From the NCBI GenBank assembly GCA_021014325.1, contig CM037472.1:15981063-16045062 (forward strand): DNA of 64,000 nucleotides, written 5' to 3'. Positions 14,077 through 25,159 of this stretch are shown here, in pieces. The first letter of the stretch is position 1. Every line of letters begins with the position of its first letter. Origin of the DNA: Plazaster borealis. Taxonomy: Eukaryota > Echinodermata > Asteroidea > Forcipulatida > Labidiasteridae. The position numbers and the translations under genes are program-made. The notes under the pieces are model-generated. The model was not told the DNA's origin. It was given only the letters and a program-made list of their open reading frames with translations, and made no database searches.

Positions 14077-15293
14077 AACGTAGCTCTAACCCCATGATAC
14101 TTTTGACCATAAAACTTCACAACTAAAACATGTATGTATTCTTGTTAAAACTATCCCTCCTTCGAAACAAGATATCTAAATGCACGTAGATATCATAAAA
14201 CAAATGAAATTAATACTCTTTTTTAATCAAATGAAGCAGAAGGATAAGGAAGTCAAATTCACAAACCCTTTTATTTTTGATTGAAATGTCGCCCTCTAGT
14301 GGTTAAAATTGTGACTAAAAAAACCCATTCAATGTCAAGTTGTCTCTCAATCTTTAATTTGAATATATTATTTTATGAATTTCACGATGTTAATAAAGCT
14401 AACAGTTTTATTTTATATCAATGCACCCCAAAGTAGTTGGACACTACTTGTTTTTACCTAGCATTGATAAGCATAATTTGCACTTCAACAAGAGGACGAA
14501 GGGAGAAGAAGAAAGTTTCAAAAGACTCCTTATAGTTATTTTTCAAATAGAGCATTATTAGGAACGATATTCTTGTTTATCCGGTAAAAGAATATGTTGA
14601 GAATATTGTTTATAATAATAGAAAAATAGGTACTTTTCAAACTTTTAGAACTGCCATACGTGTTTTCAGTGTATTTATTTTCAAACAGTATGGATAACTT
14701 ATGCCAAGAAGTATACCAATAATTGATTTCGTTCACTTGTTCAATAAAACGTGACTATTACACCAAAAGATAAAAACTGTGTCATCTTGAAAATTCTCCT
14801 TGAATTTGGTCAAACGTATCTATTATTTCTATGGTGTATGCAGAGTAGTGTTGGGTTTGTTAGGGGTGATCAATTTGGTGTTTTTCACAGCCACAAGGTG
14901 TGACGCTTACACGGCTCTGATGACACTACTTCCACCTTAAGTCATTTTTCCAACCATATTCATTTCATAACGACGCTTTTTATAGCTCAAAATCGCCCAA
15001 TCAAAGGCAACGTGTCCCTTTAAGTATTGTTCCAATGCATCTAAATGTAGCAATAATGGTACAATGTTTGGCTTTGTACTCACACGCACGAGTATAATCA
15101 TTCGTTGATTATGAAATACATGAAGTCAACCGGTTATGACAAGTACGCCTAATGAGAGGAGAAACATACTTTGTTAATTAAACGACTGTTTCGTTCATTG
15201 GGAATGTCTCCCTCCGTATAGTAAACCCTACACTTTACAATATTATACATCACCCAATAGTTAATACTCGTTAATTGTTCAGTCTAATAATTT

Positions 15294-16291
15294 CACACTC
15301 GCTAAAAACTCCTGAGTAAATATTGACCCTGATTCCGGGTTCCGGGGGACCTGATCCATAATTGGGTCAGGCTGACCCGGAAACTGGTTAACAAATTCGA
15401 TTTTGCGTCAGTTTGACCCATTTCTGTGTAATATTGACCCTGATTCCGGGTTCCGGGGGACCTGACCCATAATTGGGTCAGGCTGACCCGGAAACTGGTT
15501 AACAAATTGGATTTTGCGTCAGTTTGACCCATTTCTGTGTAATATTGACCCTGATTCCGGGTTCCGGGGGACCTGATCCATAATTGGATTTTGCGTCAGT
15601 TTGACCCATTTCTGTGTAATATTGACACAGATTCCGGGTCATACTGACCCAGAAATGGGCAAGACCCTCAATGTTAAAAATGTCCGTAATTTTACGGACT
15701 CCGTAAAGTGAAATATTCCGTATTTTCGCCGTAATTTTACGGACTTTCCGTAAATGTAAATATTAATTATGCTAATAAGCGTAATTACAATCAACCACAT
15801 TTGCCCAAACACCTACACATAATATAGTACATGTAAGTACATACTGTTATTTCACGCACAACCGTGTACACATGTACAAACTCATGTTAAGGGTTTTTTA
15901 TTTTACGGAATAAAAAAACTTTTCCGGTAATAGAGCTGCAGGAATACGGAACTATATTTTTGTTCTGGCAGCTCTATTACCGGAAAAGTTTTTTAATTCC
16001 GTAAAATAAAAAACCCTTAACATGAGTTTGTACATGTGTACACGGTTGTGGGTGAAATAACAGTATGTACTTACATGTACTATATTATGTGTAGGTGTTT
16101 GGGCAAATGTGGTTGATTGTAATTACGCTTATTAGCATAATTAATAATTACATTTACGGAAAGTCCGTAAAATTACGGCGAAAATACGGAATATTTCACT
16201 TTACGGAGTCCGTAAATTTACGGACATTTTTAACAGTGCTACGGGACCCGGAACCGGGTCAAGTCTGACCCGGGAGGTTTTTTTAAAGAAT
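15294..16291. mobile_element. GACCCGGGTC-rich element, interrupted by a nested foldback
   Basis: The left end is CACACTCGCTAAAAACTCC. It carries two and a half tandem units of about 120 bp (TTGACCC...CCGGGTTCCGGGGGACCTGA) from 15325 to 15650. The right end after the insertion is GGGTCAAGTCTGACCCGGGAGG. The 570 bp foldback at 15669-16238 sits between them. Confidence 0.7.
15669..16238. mobile_element. Large near-perfect foldback (palindromic) element
   Basis: The left arm 15669-15939 and right arm 15968-16238 are almost exact reverse complements around a 28 bp spacer. The termini read CAATGTTAAAAATG and CATTTTTAACAGTG, that is CACTG-type ends with one decayed base. A CT dinucleotide flanks both sides. 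Ends of this type resemble CACTA/EnSpm-like elements; no transposase is present. Confidence 0.85.
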
Positions 16292-16807
16292 GTACTACCT
16301 AAAGTTAGTACCTTGCATCAAATCAAACAACGTGGAACAACAAGCTCAGTTGCTTCAGTGAGTTAGTCCGTTCCCCTGGTCATTTCAAGTCAGCTCAACA
16401 CACAAATTAATAAAATTGACAACATTGTATAAAGGTAAAACATATACTGCGTTTATTTGAACAATGTCAAGTCAGTGTACAGCTGGGTTTTCACAAGGAG
16501 ACTTTACCAAAGGACATTGGTCAAAAGACAGATTGTTGTGTGTCCCATCTACTAAAGAAATCGGCATTTGAAGCTTTGAGATTGAATGTAAAATTCGTAA
16601 CCATAGAGATGAAAATATATACTCAGGATGTTAGTTATTGTTTCAATCTTCAAAATCTCAAAATCTATGACACCTAGATAAAAATACAAATGTCATTCTT
16701 TTTTCGTCATTAAGAATTCCAAAAACGATATTTCCCAATCAAGAACTATACGTCTTATTCAGATTTCGAGTTAGCTTAAATTATAATCGTTATCAGGAAC
16801 TTGGTTG

Positions 16808-17388
16808 ATCGTACACCAATTCAGGCGCGCAAGTGCTGGGCGCCGCCATGGGCGCCGCGCGCCACTGCTGCGGTGTACTTGTGCCTAATTTTGTGCACAA
16901 AGAAACGAGAAAATCGTTTCCCTTTTCACTTTTTATAGAAATTTAATGTCTTCCTCGACAATCTATGAAATTTCTCTGACATGGCTGCATGATATGACGA
17001 TTTACTACATTCTTGATAATTTTTTAAAATTAAGCACAGAGTAAAATACTGAAATTCTGACAAAATACTCTGCCGATGTCGACTATTAATGTATGCAGTT
17101 TCCGCGTCTTTTCCCCCTAACTCACCTAAGACAAGCACCGTTTTCAAGATGATTCGGTTTCTATTTAGTTGCAAATATTTGTGGTCAGTGATCTACATTA
17201 GTATATCATGATGTCCTGGAAAGGAAATCGTGCAAGTCGTTGAGGAAAACATTTAATTTCTATAAAGAGTGGAAAGGAACATGATTTCCTCATGTCTTTG
17301 TGCACAAAACTAGGCACATGTACACCGCAGCAGTGGCGCGCGGTGCTCAACACTTTCGCGCCCGGTGCGCGTCGGATTGGTCTATTGT
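16808..17388. mobile_element. Foldback MITE with long GC-rich inverted repeats
   Basis: The left arm (about 16808-16980) and right arm (about 17218-17388) are inverted copies sharing GCGCGCCACTGCTGCGGTGT, TTGTGCACAAAG and TTTATAGAAATT. The centre, about 240 bp, is unrelated AT-rich DNA. Located between the convergent GPA2 genes. Confidence 0.75.
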
Positions 17389-18691
17389 TATCAACTCCTA
17401 CAACTACAGCCCCGTCTGCATTCCAAACATCAGTTACTACCCAACATACACTGTAATGATGTGATAATTATAGCCATGTCGGTTGTTGCAGTGATATATT
17501 TTCTCCAAATACTACAAATAAATATACAATAATGTCTACTTGTTTGGACAAAACATAGGAAAGTATAATGTTAATCGTTGATGTTTTTTATCTCTTTGTA
17601 TTGTCTTTAAACTCTCAGCTGTGAAACCCTATTAGCTGAAGTCTGTAGTAGGTATTTGCTAATTAATGTTTAATTACTCCGCCCATTGGCAGAAGTTTAA
17701 TGCACTAAGGTTGTTTGGTTCACCTTGAAAATCTCATTACAAATTCTGTGGTTGGTAGCCTAATGTAGCCAAGGCTAAGGGGCGGGGCTTCAGCGAGAAA
17801 GATCATTCATTTTTCTTAAGCAATAATCATCTCTATATCCCCTCCGAGAGGTATCAGGGTTGAAAATGACGGGGAAAGGTTCTAACCCTGGTTGTAATAC
17901 GAATTCCCAGAATCTGAAAAAAATAAAGCGAGTTTGTTGTGATATGATCAGAAGTACGTCATTTTGAACTGCAGGGTTTTAAGCATTATGTTATCACTGT
18001 CCTCAGGAAAACAATGGTACGGAAAAAATGACTGTATGTAAGATTTTAAAACTCATGGCATCAGCTGAAGTAAGTTTTGTTGTGAACCTAAAATGAAATC
18101 CAACTGTTTCCTTCTAATGCACGAGAATAACCCGATAACAACACAGTGTTCATGATTGTTGCCGTGTACGTTTTGTTTGCCACAGCACGTCATCAAAATT
18201 CTCAAGAATACTAAACTCTTTATGAGCTTTGAACCTAATGCTGTTGTTCTTACTTTGATCAACGCCAATGCCCAAGGGTCCATATCGCATATTTTCAGTA
18301 GGCTTATAGGAACAGCGTATTTATGTATGAGGCTTGCAGCGCATGGCATTTACGGAACCTTCTTGAAAATTTGAAAGGTTATAAAAACTTGAAATCATTA
18401 AAAGTACACGCTCCTGGAGCAGGTTATCAAAGAGCTCATGATGATAAACAATTTTTGGGGCTCTGACGGAAGAAGATTTTTGAATGAAAAAAGAAAAGAA
18501 AAGGACCACCAGCCAACCCTAGATGTAGTAGACTTACAAGACGTCAATGTTCATATAATCTGAGCCTACACTTAAAGTGAAGGAGTCCCTAAGCTTCTAT
18601 TTTACTTTATACACGACTCATAGTGAGAGCACAGCGCCCTCACGGATGATTCAAACTATAGGCCATTCCAATAGAGGGCGTTTCGTTGGTG

Positions 18692-18811
18692 CTATACATT
18701 ATTCAATTGCGAGGCATCGTCCTGGGTGCACAGTGTGCATGAGCAGGAGGCAGCAGACTTATACGTCACACTCTTCTGTTCATTGTTTTCACATGCGAGG
18801 ATCACGATTAC
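18692..18811 (-). CDS. GPA2: GPA2 copy 2, coding exon 3 (C-terminal cysteines and stop)
   Basis: Acceptor with a long T tract (TTTTTTTTATACTTTCTTAG), then 39 codons and TAG (18694-18692). It contains the LAC cysteine and the SCSCTLC block, with an acidic, Asn-rich tail eight residues longer than in copy 1. An AGTAAA word about 86 nt past the stop is a weak polyadenylation candidate. Confidence 0.92.
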   Translation of the reverse strand, partial: VIVILACENNEQKSVTYKSAASCSCTLCTQDDASQLNNV

Positions 18812-21800
18812 CTAAGAAAGTATAAAAAAAACAATGAAAGAAAGTCTGTTTTTACTTGGATATAAAAAAATTAGGAGAAAACTAAAACATATCGAAGAAT
18901 GACACGTGATAAGGTTGGAAACAAGGAATATGTCGACACAAAATACAACTACATTCAGGCCCAAAACGATACATTTAAGACAAGACGAACCTTTGGTAAA
19001 ATAGGAAAAGTTGAATACTTCCTCAAGAAAAGAAAGAAGAGAAAAACCCCACCCCAAAACAAACAAACAAACAAACAATACAAACAATTCAAACAAAGAA
19101 AACAAACAAACAGAACAAATATAAAATAACCTAAACCCTCAACAAGAACAAGGAAATACAATTTAAATGGTTAACAATGTGCACATTTTAAGCAAACATT
19201 TAAGTTAAATGTAATCCAAAAGAGAAAAAAAGCAGTACGATGAAATCAGACCTCTGGCGATCGGAGCTTCATACTCAAAAATTCTAAAAAGAAATCTCGC
19301 AACTTTAAAAACCGTTCACAACGAATTTCGCAGAACTGTTATCTGCTTCAAGTGCCTCACATACAGTACACACTCCAGGCACAGTGATTAATGTTCAGAG
19401 TGGTACGGACGTTTTCGCAAGTTTCGAATGTTTTCGTTCGCGCGCTAATGTTCACATTGCCGATCTTTTTACCGACTCTTTTTTATTGAACGGATTCGCT
19501 TTTGCCATGCCGAACTCAAATATTTAGAAAATGATGAACTAAATTCGATAAAAAACCGCAAATTTTTTATTTAAGTTCGACACTGCTGTGTAGCATGAGA
19601 CAAGCTCTTCCGTGCTACACGGTAGTTGCACGACGTGGTGACAAACGTCGCGCTCTTGCTGCGTCGAATCGAATTGAATTCGCAGTCGGGCAATGCTTTT
19701 CGGGAATACGCATGCGCAAAGTTTTTGAATTCAGCTTCAAACGTTGAAATTATCACAATCCTCACAGAAACGTGCAGTATTTATTTTGTAATGTTTAATA
19801 ATGTGAAAGTTCTCCTTATTAGTACCGTAGCTGTGGGTATTCCGGGATGGGATGGGAATACAACTTCTGACCGGAACAAACATAATCTGATGTGGATTTC
19901 AGAATATAGCTAATCGATTTTGTTTGACACTCTTTAAAAAAAGACGATGAACGCCACTCAACAACGATGGTAATAATAAGGACACAATTTCAGATGAGGA
20001 ACGTTATCATGATTTTGTCATTAACATTTGAGTGTCACAGCTCAAACAGCCATCGTACAACATAGCCCTTTAGCAATTTGCTCCCGCGTCGCCATTTTGA
20101 ATTACTTTAATATCGACGTTTGTCACCGATTTGTCGAGCAAAAATCATTTGAGTTCAACACGGCAAAAGTGCAATGTTTAGCGCAGGCCTTATATAGAAA
20201 AATGTAACAAAGCTACCGTTGAAAAGGCGCTCTCTAGCTGTTACTCATGACACCAACCTCGTTCCCAGTGGTGTATGATCTCGCCGCGCCATTTTCCCCC
20301 AGAAGGCCTTGCTCGATCTTAACCACTGGGAGTGTGACTTGAAATATCCAAATATATTGGATATTTTAATAAGTCCTGTGATTGGTCCATTCTGTGTTAT
20401 GTGTTCAAGAGACGTACACAGAGAGCGCTGTCAAAAGAGGCATCAAGTCACACGGGCAATTTTTACAAGCAAATTTGAGGCAACCAACTGCACTATATTC
20501 ACAAGGAACACTTCGGCAGCACAAGAGACATTAACCTTTTTGAGATATGGTGGACACTATAGGATTGCACTGTTTAGTTTGGGTGTATACAGACAGACTG
20601 ACCCAAACCCAGTAGTGTCAAAATATTGTGTCCACCATTATCTCAAAATGGCTTATTCTTCTAGCTGTAACTCACTATCGATCCCTAAAAAATAATGAAT
20701 AAAACTGAAATGTGAATGAACTTTCCTTCTTGGAGATTGCCTGGAACTGGTTGCCTAAATTGCCTCATGTGACATGGCCTATAGAGCAACTGGTACCCCT
20801 CATTCGTCTTTGATCTAGTGATAATGTCTAACTGTATGTAGTTTAGGATGACCGTGTAAAAACATGATTCATTTGAAGTGGATTGCGTCAAAATGCTTGC
20901 ATTTTGACACACGCGCACTATTAAAGCGCCGTACAAGCGCTCGAAAGTTTGCAGCGCTCGAAAGTTTGCAACACTCGTGCTCGCAGAGCAGTCAATTTTG
21001 GTTAGTCAATCAGTACTTTCCCTTCCAGGGGTTAGAGGCGAGCGGTATCGATACGGCGCGCTGCCCATTGTAGCGAGGCTGTACATGTCATGACCCTAAA
21101 ACTCTTACATCGTGTGTATCTCCTATGGCGCAGCAGGTACCACGCGAGGAATAACGGATGTTGTTACTGGCGATCTGGCTGTTTGTTGACAGCAGCGTGT
21201 AGGTCACACAGTAGCCGCGACATGCATTCATGTTCACCCTGGTCTTATGGCAGCCTGGTATCTGAACTAAGGTGGAGTAACCTGCAAAAAGAAAAAAAAA
21301 CCCGCATCAACATGAGTTTTATATATTCCTGATATGTGGCAGAGGGTGTGCCCCCCAAATGGTACAATACTTGAACACACTCTTTCCACTGCTTCCTCCC
21401 TAAAATCCTCTAAAGGAATTTCTGAGATTCCAAGAACAAAATGAAGACACAATAGACCTTATGCATTGACGTCATCCAGCCGCCATCTTAGAGGTAAAAC
21501 GATGACGAAACAATGGAAACGCACAGATTTGTACGCGCGGCGCACAAGATTGGCCAATGAACAAGCGCCTTTTGACCTCTAAGCGAGGGCGCCCTACTGA
21601 AATGACGTCATGTGCATAAGGTCTATGGGAGGGGGGGGGGTACACCATGCCACGTATCGAGCCCAAAGTAGAGTTTTCAATGTAATCGAAGGTCTGAAAA
21701 TGATATTTGATTTTCTCATCGCAAAAATTTACTCCTGTTATAGCTTTCCCAAATTAATGAGAAATCTAAGAAATTGCTTTTCCCCCCACCCACTTTGAGT

Positions 21801-24800
21801 TAAATGAGATTTTAATTGCTTTTAAATTTGATGGTACCGGTGTTATTGCTGAAAATAAGTTGTAGTTGGGGTAGAGTAGGCATATTAGGTACTGAGAAGC
21901 TGTTTTGTAATACTGAATAATTCTTGTTGGTATTTAGCTACTCATGGAATAGTCGTCGTCTCTAATTTGTCCAGGGTGCTGCAATGACCAGTGTTATGTA
22001 TAGACCTTATCATTCTGCCACCATGTTGGTCATATTATTCCCTTTGTTCAACAGCAGTCAGGGGCGGATCCAGGATTTTCCAAACGGGGGGGGGGCGTGA
22101 AAATATACCAAGCAGCAAAATGATAAATGAAGTTTGTTGCCCCACTTCTCCCTCCCCTTCTCTCTCTCTCCCTCTTTTTTTCTTTTCTCCCTCTTTTTTT
22201 TTTAATATGAAAAGGGGGCGTGCGCCCCCACGCCCCCCCGGATCCGCGCCTGGCAGTACTGGATGCTAATATTCATTGTACAAAAAGGAACCAGACTATT
22301 TGCCCCTTCCAGTCTCGGTGTGGTTACATTGATTTGAATGGGAGAAAATCAAGATGGCTGCACCATGATAAAGGTGTATTATCTTCTTACCAGTTCACCC
22401 CTGTTTTGATAGCGCCCTGCCAAATGTTCATTGAACTTCAAAATTCTTAGATGCACGCACTATCACGTGTTGTCCAGGTAAAGTGAGCACACGCGGTGAT
22501 AAAGCGTCCATTTTGTTTGTTCAATTATTTTTTCTTCTTCTTCTAAATTACAGTAAAATAGACTCTGCATTGCAGCATCCTAGAAAAAAGGAAAAACAGA
22601 GCTGCTGAAGGTTGTTGTCTTCACAGTCTTGCACTTTGTTCCAACATAACTGCAGATGTAAATTATCTTGTCCTTTTTATAAGGTAAAGTTTGCCTCAGT
22701 TTGATTGTCACTTGGCTAAATACTGTGTGACAATTTAAAAAGGCATTAAAGGCACTGAAACATAAGTGAGGCTTGAGTTCGGTGAGGACGGGAAAATGTG
22801 CATGGATTGGGGTGTTTTTCATTAGATTGTGACAGGTAATTTATAAAAGAGTCCACGAGGGTTGGGTATAAATGAAAATGGCAGATGGATTCACGGCAAG
22901 AATATTATTTGTAATATACACATAGAGAAGGAAAAGGTCATTTTAAAGAGATACAGCCTTCTGGTGTTCTTTTAAGTTAAATAAGATAACACAATAATTG
23001 TATTCAAAAGCTCACACAAAAAAGTGATTTTTTTCCTATAATTTTCCCTCATTAAAATATTGGATCAGAATACTTTAAGGCGTTGTTTTCCAGTGGAGAC
23101 CTATTATCGTGAAGGTTGGAGTATGGTAATTATGACTGTTTGTTCATTTACATACAATCAGTTAAGCACTACACAATTAGGTTGCAAATCACCTCAAAAA
23201 ATACACTAAAGCTATTACAATGGAAATTTCCCCTCATCTGAATTTTGTTTCTTTGCTCACGTTTTTGTGTGGAAAATTTGATTTCTCATTCAAATATACA
23301 TTGAAGTAATATCAGGTAACGGTGAATCTCATTTTCGTTGGACGTCAGCCTTGAGGGTTATACGGAGTAAACAGGGACCTTGCTTTAATGAATGGGGAAG
23401 TAGAAGCAGAGCCGAAAGTGTCGCTGACTTCTTCTAGACGTGCTTCTTGATTAATTTCGTCCGCACTTTTTTGTGCAACAACAACGCAAGATCACGGAGA
23501 AAATCGCGATGTGATTGAAAACTCGTAGATACAGATTAGATGAGGTGCGCTGGCTGGGGTATATTTTACTCCATGGGCTTCACAAAAAAAACCATGTCAC
23601 ATTGACCGAAATCAATCAAGATTTACCACGTTCAGGTTGCACCAGCGGAAGTTGGTTTTATAGTCGATCAATCTCACTTGATTGAATAACCGAATAACCG
23701 AGTGACCGAATTGACAGAGAAAGAGGGGTGGGCAGGAACTGGGGGGGGGGGGGTGAGAGAGGCGGACTTGATTTGTAAACATTAACATTTTGGGCCAGAA
23801 TACTTAACGAAGTTGTTTTTTTAGTGGGGATCAAGATCACGATGATGAAGGTTAGAGTCTGATAATTATAACTGTTTGTTCATTTACATAATAATCAGTT
23901 ATAAGCACCACACAAGGTTTCAATCAAAAAATACACTCAAGTTATTACAATGTACTATGCAAACACTTTGACATCACTTAATATGGCCGTGTCCGAATTA
24001 ATGGCTTCGGCAGTGGCTATGGCTGGTTTTTCAGCTGTAGCCAACAGCCGAATAGACGTAGCCGAAGTCGCTGATTCGGACACGTTGATGCCATTATATA
24101 AAAACACCGGTACCACAAGATATGGTCATAGTATGTGGAGAAGGAAAGAAAGGTTTTAAAAACCTCTCAAATTTGGTTTGAGAATTGGTATCCTGTCTAC
24201 ACACCCTAGAATCTGTTCAGATTGAATGACCAGTCATTGTTTCAAGGTGTAGTTCTTAAGGGAATTATATTATTGGTTCTTGAAAGATGAATTAATTCAC
24301 ATTCCTATAGTTTTCATTCGGTACATCATCCAACTTGTACGCATCAAAATCGATAGTCACGTTTTCGTGAACAATTTACGGACAAATGGTTTATGTCATC
24401 GTAATTTTGTGAACCTTCGTATCAACTTTTGGCAGGACCAGTAGGGTCGGGAGTTCGAAAAACTGCGGCATGCCGGCAGAAGGGAAAAAGGGGGGGTTTG
24501 ATTTGGAGGAGTCTTCAAATGCTACTTTCTCGATTTTAACAATATTTCAGACAGGGTTAAACTGATATAAACTTTGCAACCAGTAGTGAGTTTTCAGATT
24601 GAACTGATCAGATTACTCTTTCGCTAATTACCAATACTTTGGGTCTACTTTGTCTTTATAGTAAATCGCGAATTTGAAAATATAAGATATGAAAATATAA
24701 TTCCTAAGCAAAAATGTTACAAACCCAGGATATTATAAAGGATGGAAAATAGAACCTACCGACTAGGTGGCAACCACTCCTCTCCCAGTAGGGTCTTTGC

Positions 24801-24874
24801 TGTGCCGTGGCAAGAAGAGAACACAGACAAACAGAGAGCGACACCAACGTCAAGACAACCTTGTACCACTGCAT
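18692..24874 (-). CDS. GPA2: Glycoprotein hormone alpha-2 (thyrostimulin alpha), copy 2; spliced, 3 coding exons
   Basis: Second GPA2 paralogue on the opposite strand. Joining 24874-24760, 21281-21109 and 18811-18692 gives 135 aa. Residues 1-24 form a hydrophobic signal peptide ending ATA. The mature chain has ten cysteines (35, 49, 59, 63, 88, 89, 103, 119, 121, 124) with the same marks as copy 1: GCHLVG, PGCH, NACRGYC, CC, THDV and CSCTLC. The N-terminal flank, the loop between CRGYC and CC, and the tail differ strongly. By eye about half the mature residues match copy 1. Intron positions and phases (1, 0) are identical to copy 1, so the pair arose by duplication of an already spliced gene. 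Introns are 3478 and 2297 bp and carry several MITEs. No N-X-S/T sequon. All knot cysteines and splice sites are intact, so it reads as functional, not a pseudogene. Confidence 0.94.
20255..21084. mobile_element. Short inverted-repeat element split by about 680 bp, in GPA2 copy 2 intron 2
   Basis: The left part (20255-20335) and right part (about 21010-21084) match the two halves of the compact element at 44620-44733, including CCTCGTTCCCA, GATCTCGC and GGTATCGATA. The right end is 24 bp from the exon 2 donor of GPA2 copy 2. Confidence 0.55.
21109..21281 (-). CDS. GPA2: GPA2 copy 2, coding exon 2 (knot core)
   Basis: Acceptor CTTTTTGCAG, then GT completing Gly39, then 57 codons with IPGCH, NACRGYC and GTCC. 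It ends THD before donor GTAAGAG, phase 0. The + strand frame over the same bases has no homology and is a shadow. Confidence 0.94.
21452..21627. mobile_element. CRE-carrying MITE in GPA2 copy 2 intron 1
   Basis: Terminal inverted repeats ATAGACCTTATGCATTGACGTCA and its complement, each containing TGACGTCA. The interior reads GCCGCCATCTTAGAGGTAAAACGATGACG. It lies 170 bp upstream of exon 2. A second copy is at 36096-36241. Confidence 0.75.
22001..22376. mobile_element. MITE with a second element nested inside it
   Basis: The outer ends TAGACCTTATCATTCTGCCACCATG and GATGGCTGCACCATGATAAAGG are imperfect inverted repeats. The element at 22059-22252 is inserted between them. In GPA2 copy 2 intron 1. 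Confidence 0.55.
22059..22252. mobile_element. GGCGGATCC-end MITE with GCAGT target-site duplication
   Basis: Begins CAGGGGCGGATCCAGG and ends CCGGATCCGCGCCTG (inverted). A 5 bp direct repeat GCAGT flanks it at 22054-22058 and 22253-22257. The centre is C/T-rich. Confidence 0.75.
23030..23225 (+). repeat. Direct repeat, copy 1, in GPA2 copy 2 intron 1
   Basis: Matches 23778-23950 in the same orientation. Both share AATACTTNA..G.NGTTGTTTT, GACTGTTTGTTCATTTACAT-like text and AAAAAATACACT. About 170-190 bp with indels. Confidence 0.65.
23778..23950 (+). repeat. Direct repeat, copy 2
   Basis: Partner of 23030-23225. The 550 bp between them holds a C/G-rich run and no recognised gene. Confidence 0.65.
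23988..24084. mobile_element. Small palindromic MITE (GTGTCCGAATTAATGGCTTCGG type)
   Basis: Imperfect palindrome with GTGTCCGAATTA at one end and TTCGGACAC at the other and GGCTTCGGCAGTGGCT / AGCCGAAGTCGC arms. A related degenerate copy lies at 31936-32028. Confidence 0.6.
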
Positions 24875-24900
24875 CGTGTAACCAACAGCAAGACGGGTCT
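24760..24900 (-). CDS. GPA2: GPA2 copy 2, exon with start codon (coding 24874-24760)
   Basis: Reading leftward, the acceptor TGTTCTTACAG ends at 24901, followed by 26 nt of 5' UTR and ATG at 24874. It encodes 38 residues plus one base of Gly39 and ends GTC G before donor GTAGGT. Signal peptide and GCHLV are as in copy 1. Confidence 0.92.
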
Positions 24901-25020
24901 CTGTAAGAACACAACACCAGTCTAAAGGATTAAATGATGGCGTTTGGAGTTTGTCATGAAAACTCTAGATTGACGACTCATTTATCAATTTTTTGTTCCC
25001 CAGTTTTGTTATACACTCAC

Positions 25021-25125
25021 GCAATAGAGAAATTATGCACGGAGGCGATCTTATGAGATGTTTGTGGGGGCTTGAAAGGAGACTACGCCCGCGGTACGTC
25101 AATCGATTCGCGGACTGGTAAACTC
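25021..25125 (-). other. Predicted 5' untranslated exon of GPA2 copy 2
   Basis: Between the TATA box at 25153-25145 and the coding exon there is a strong donor GTGAGTG at 25020, 120 bp before the acceptor at 24901-24903. This predicts a leader exon of about 100 nt and a 120 bp first intron. The transcription start is inferred from the TATA distance only. Confidence 0.5.
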
Positions 25126-25144
25126 GGAAGTCTCTTTGACTGAG

Positions 25145-25153
25145 GTATTTATA
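25145..25153 (-). promoter_or_regulatory. TATA box, probable GPA2 copy 2 promoter
   Basis: TATAAATAC on the minus strand lies in a locally GC-richer stretch. It is placed about 25-30 bp before the predicted leader exon and about 270 bp upstream of the start codon. Supported by position and the matching splice sites, not by any transcript. Confidence 0.45.
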
Positions 25154-25159
25154 CCGTCA

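Larger units (their letters stand above)
13750..18691. other. Convergent intergenic region between the two GPA2 genes
   Basis: Holds the GPA2 copy 1 polyadenylation word and the two large foldbacks at 15.7-16.2 and 16.8-17.4 kb. A MITE-like fragment near 14.8-15.02 kb ends CCCTTTAA. No other gene seen. Confidence 0.6.
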
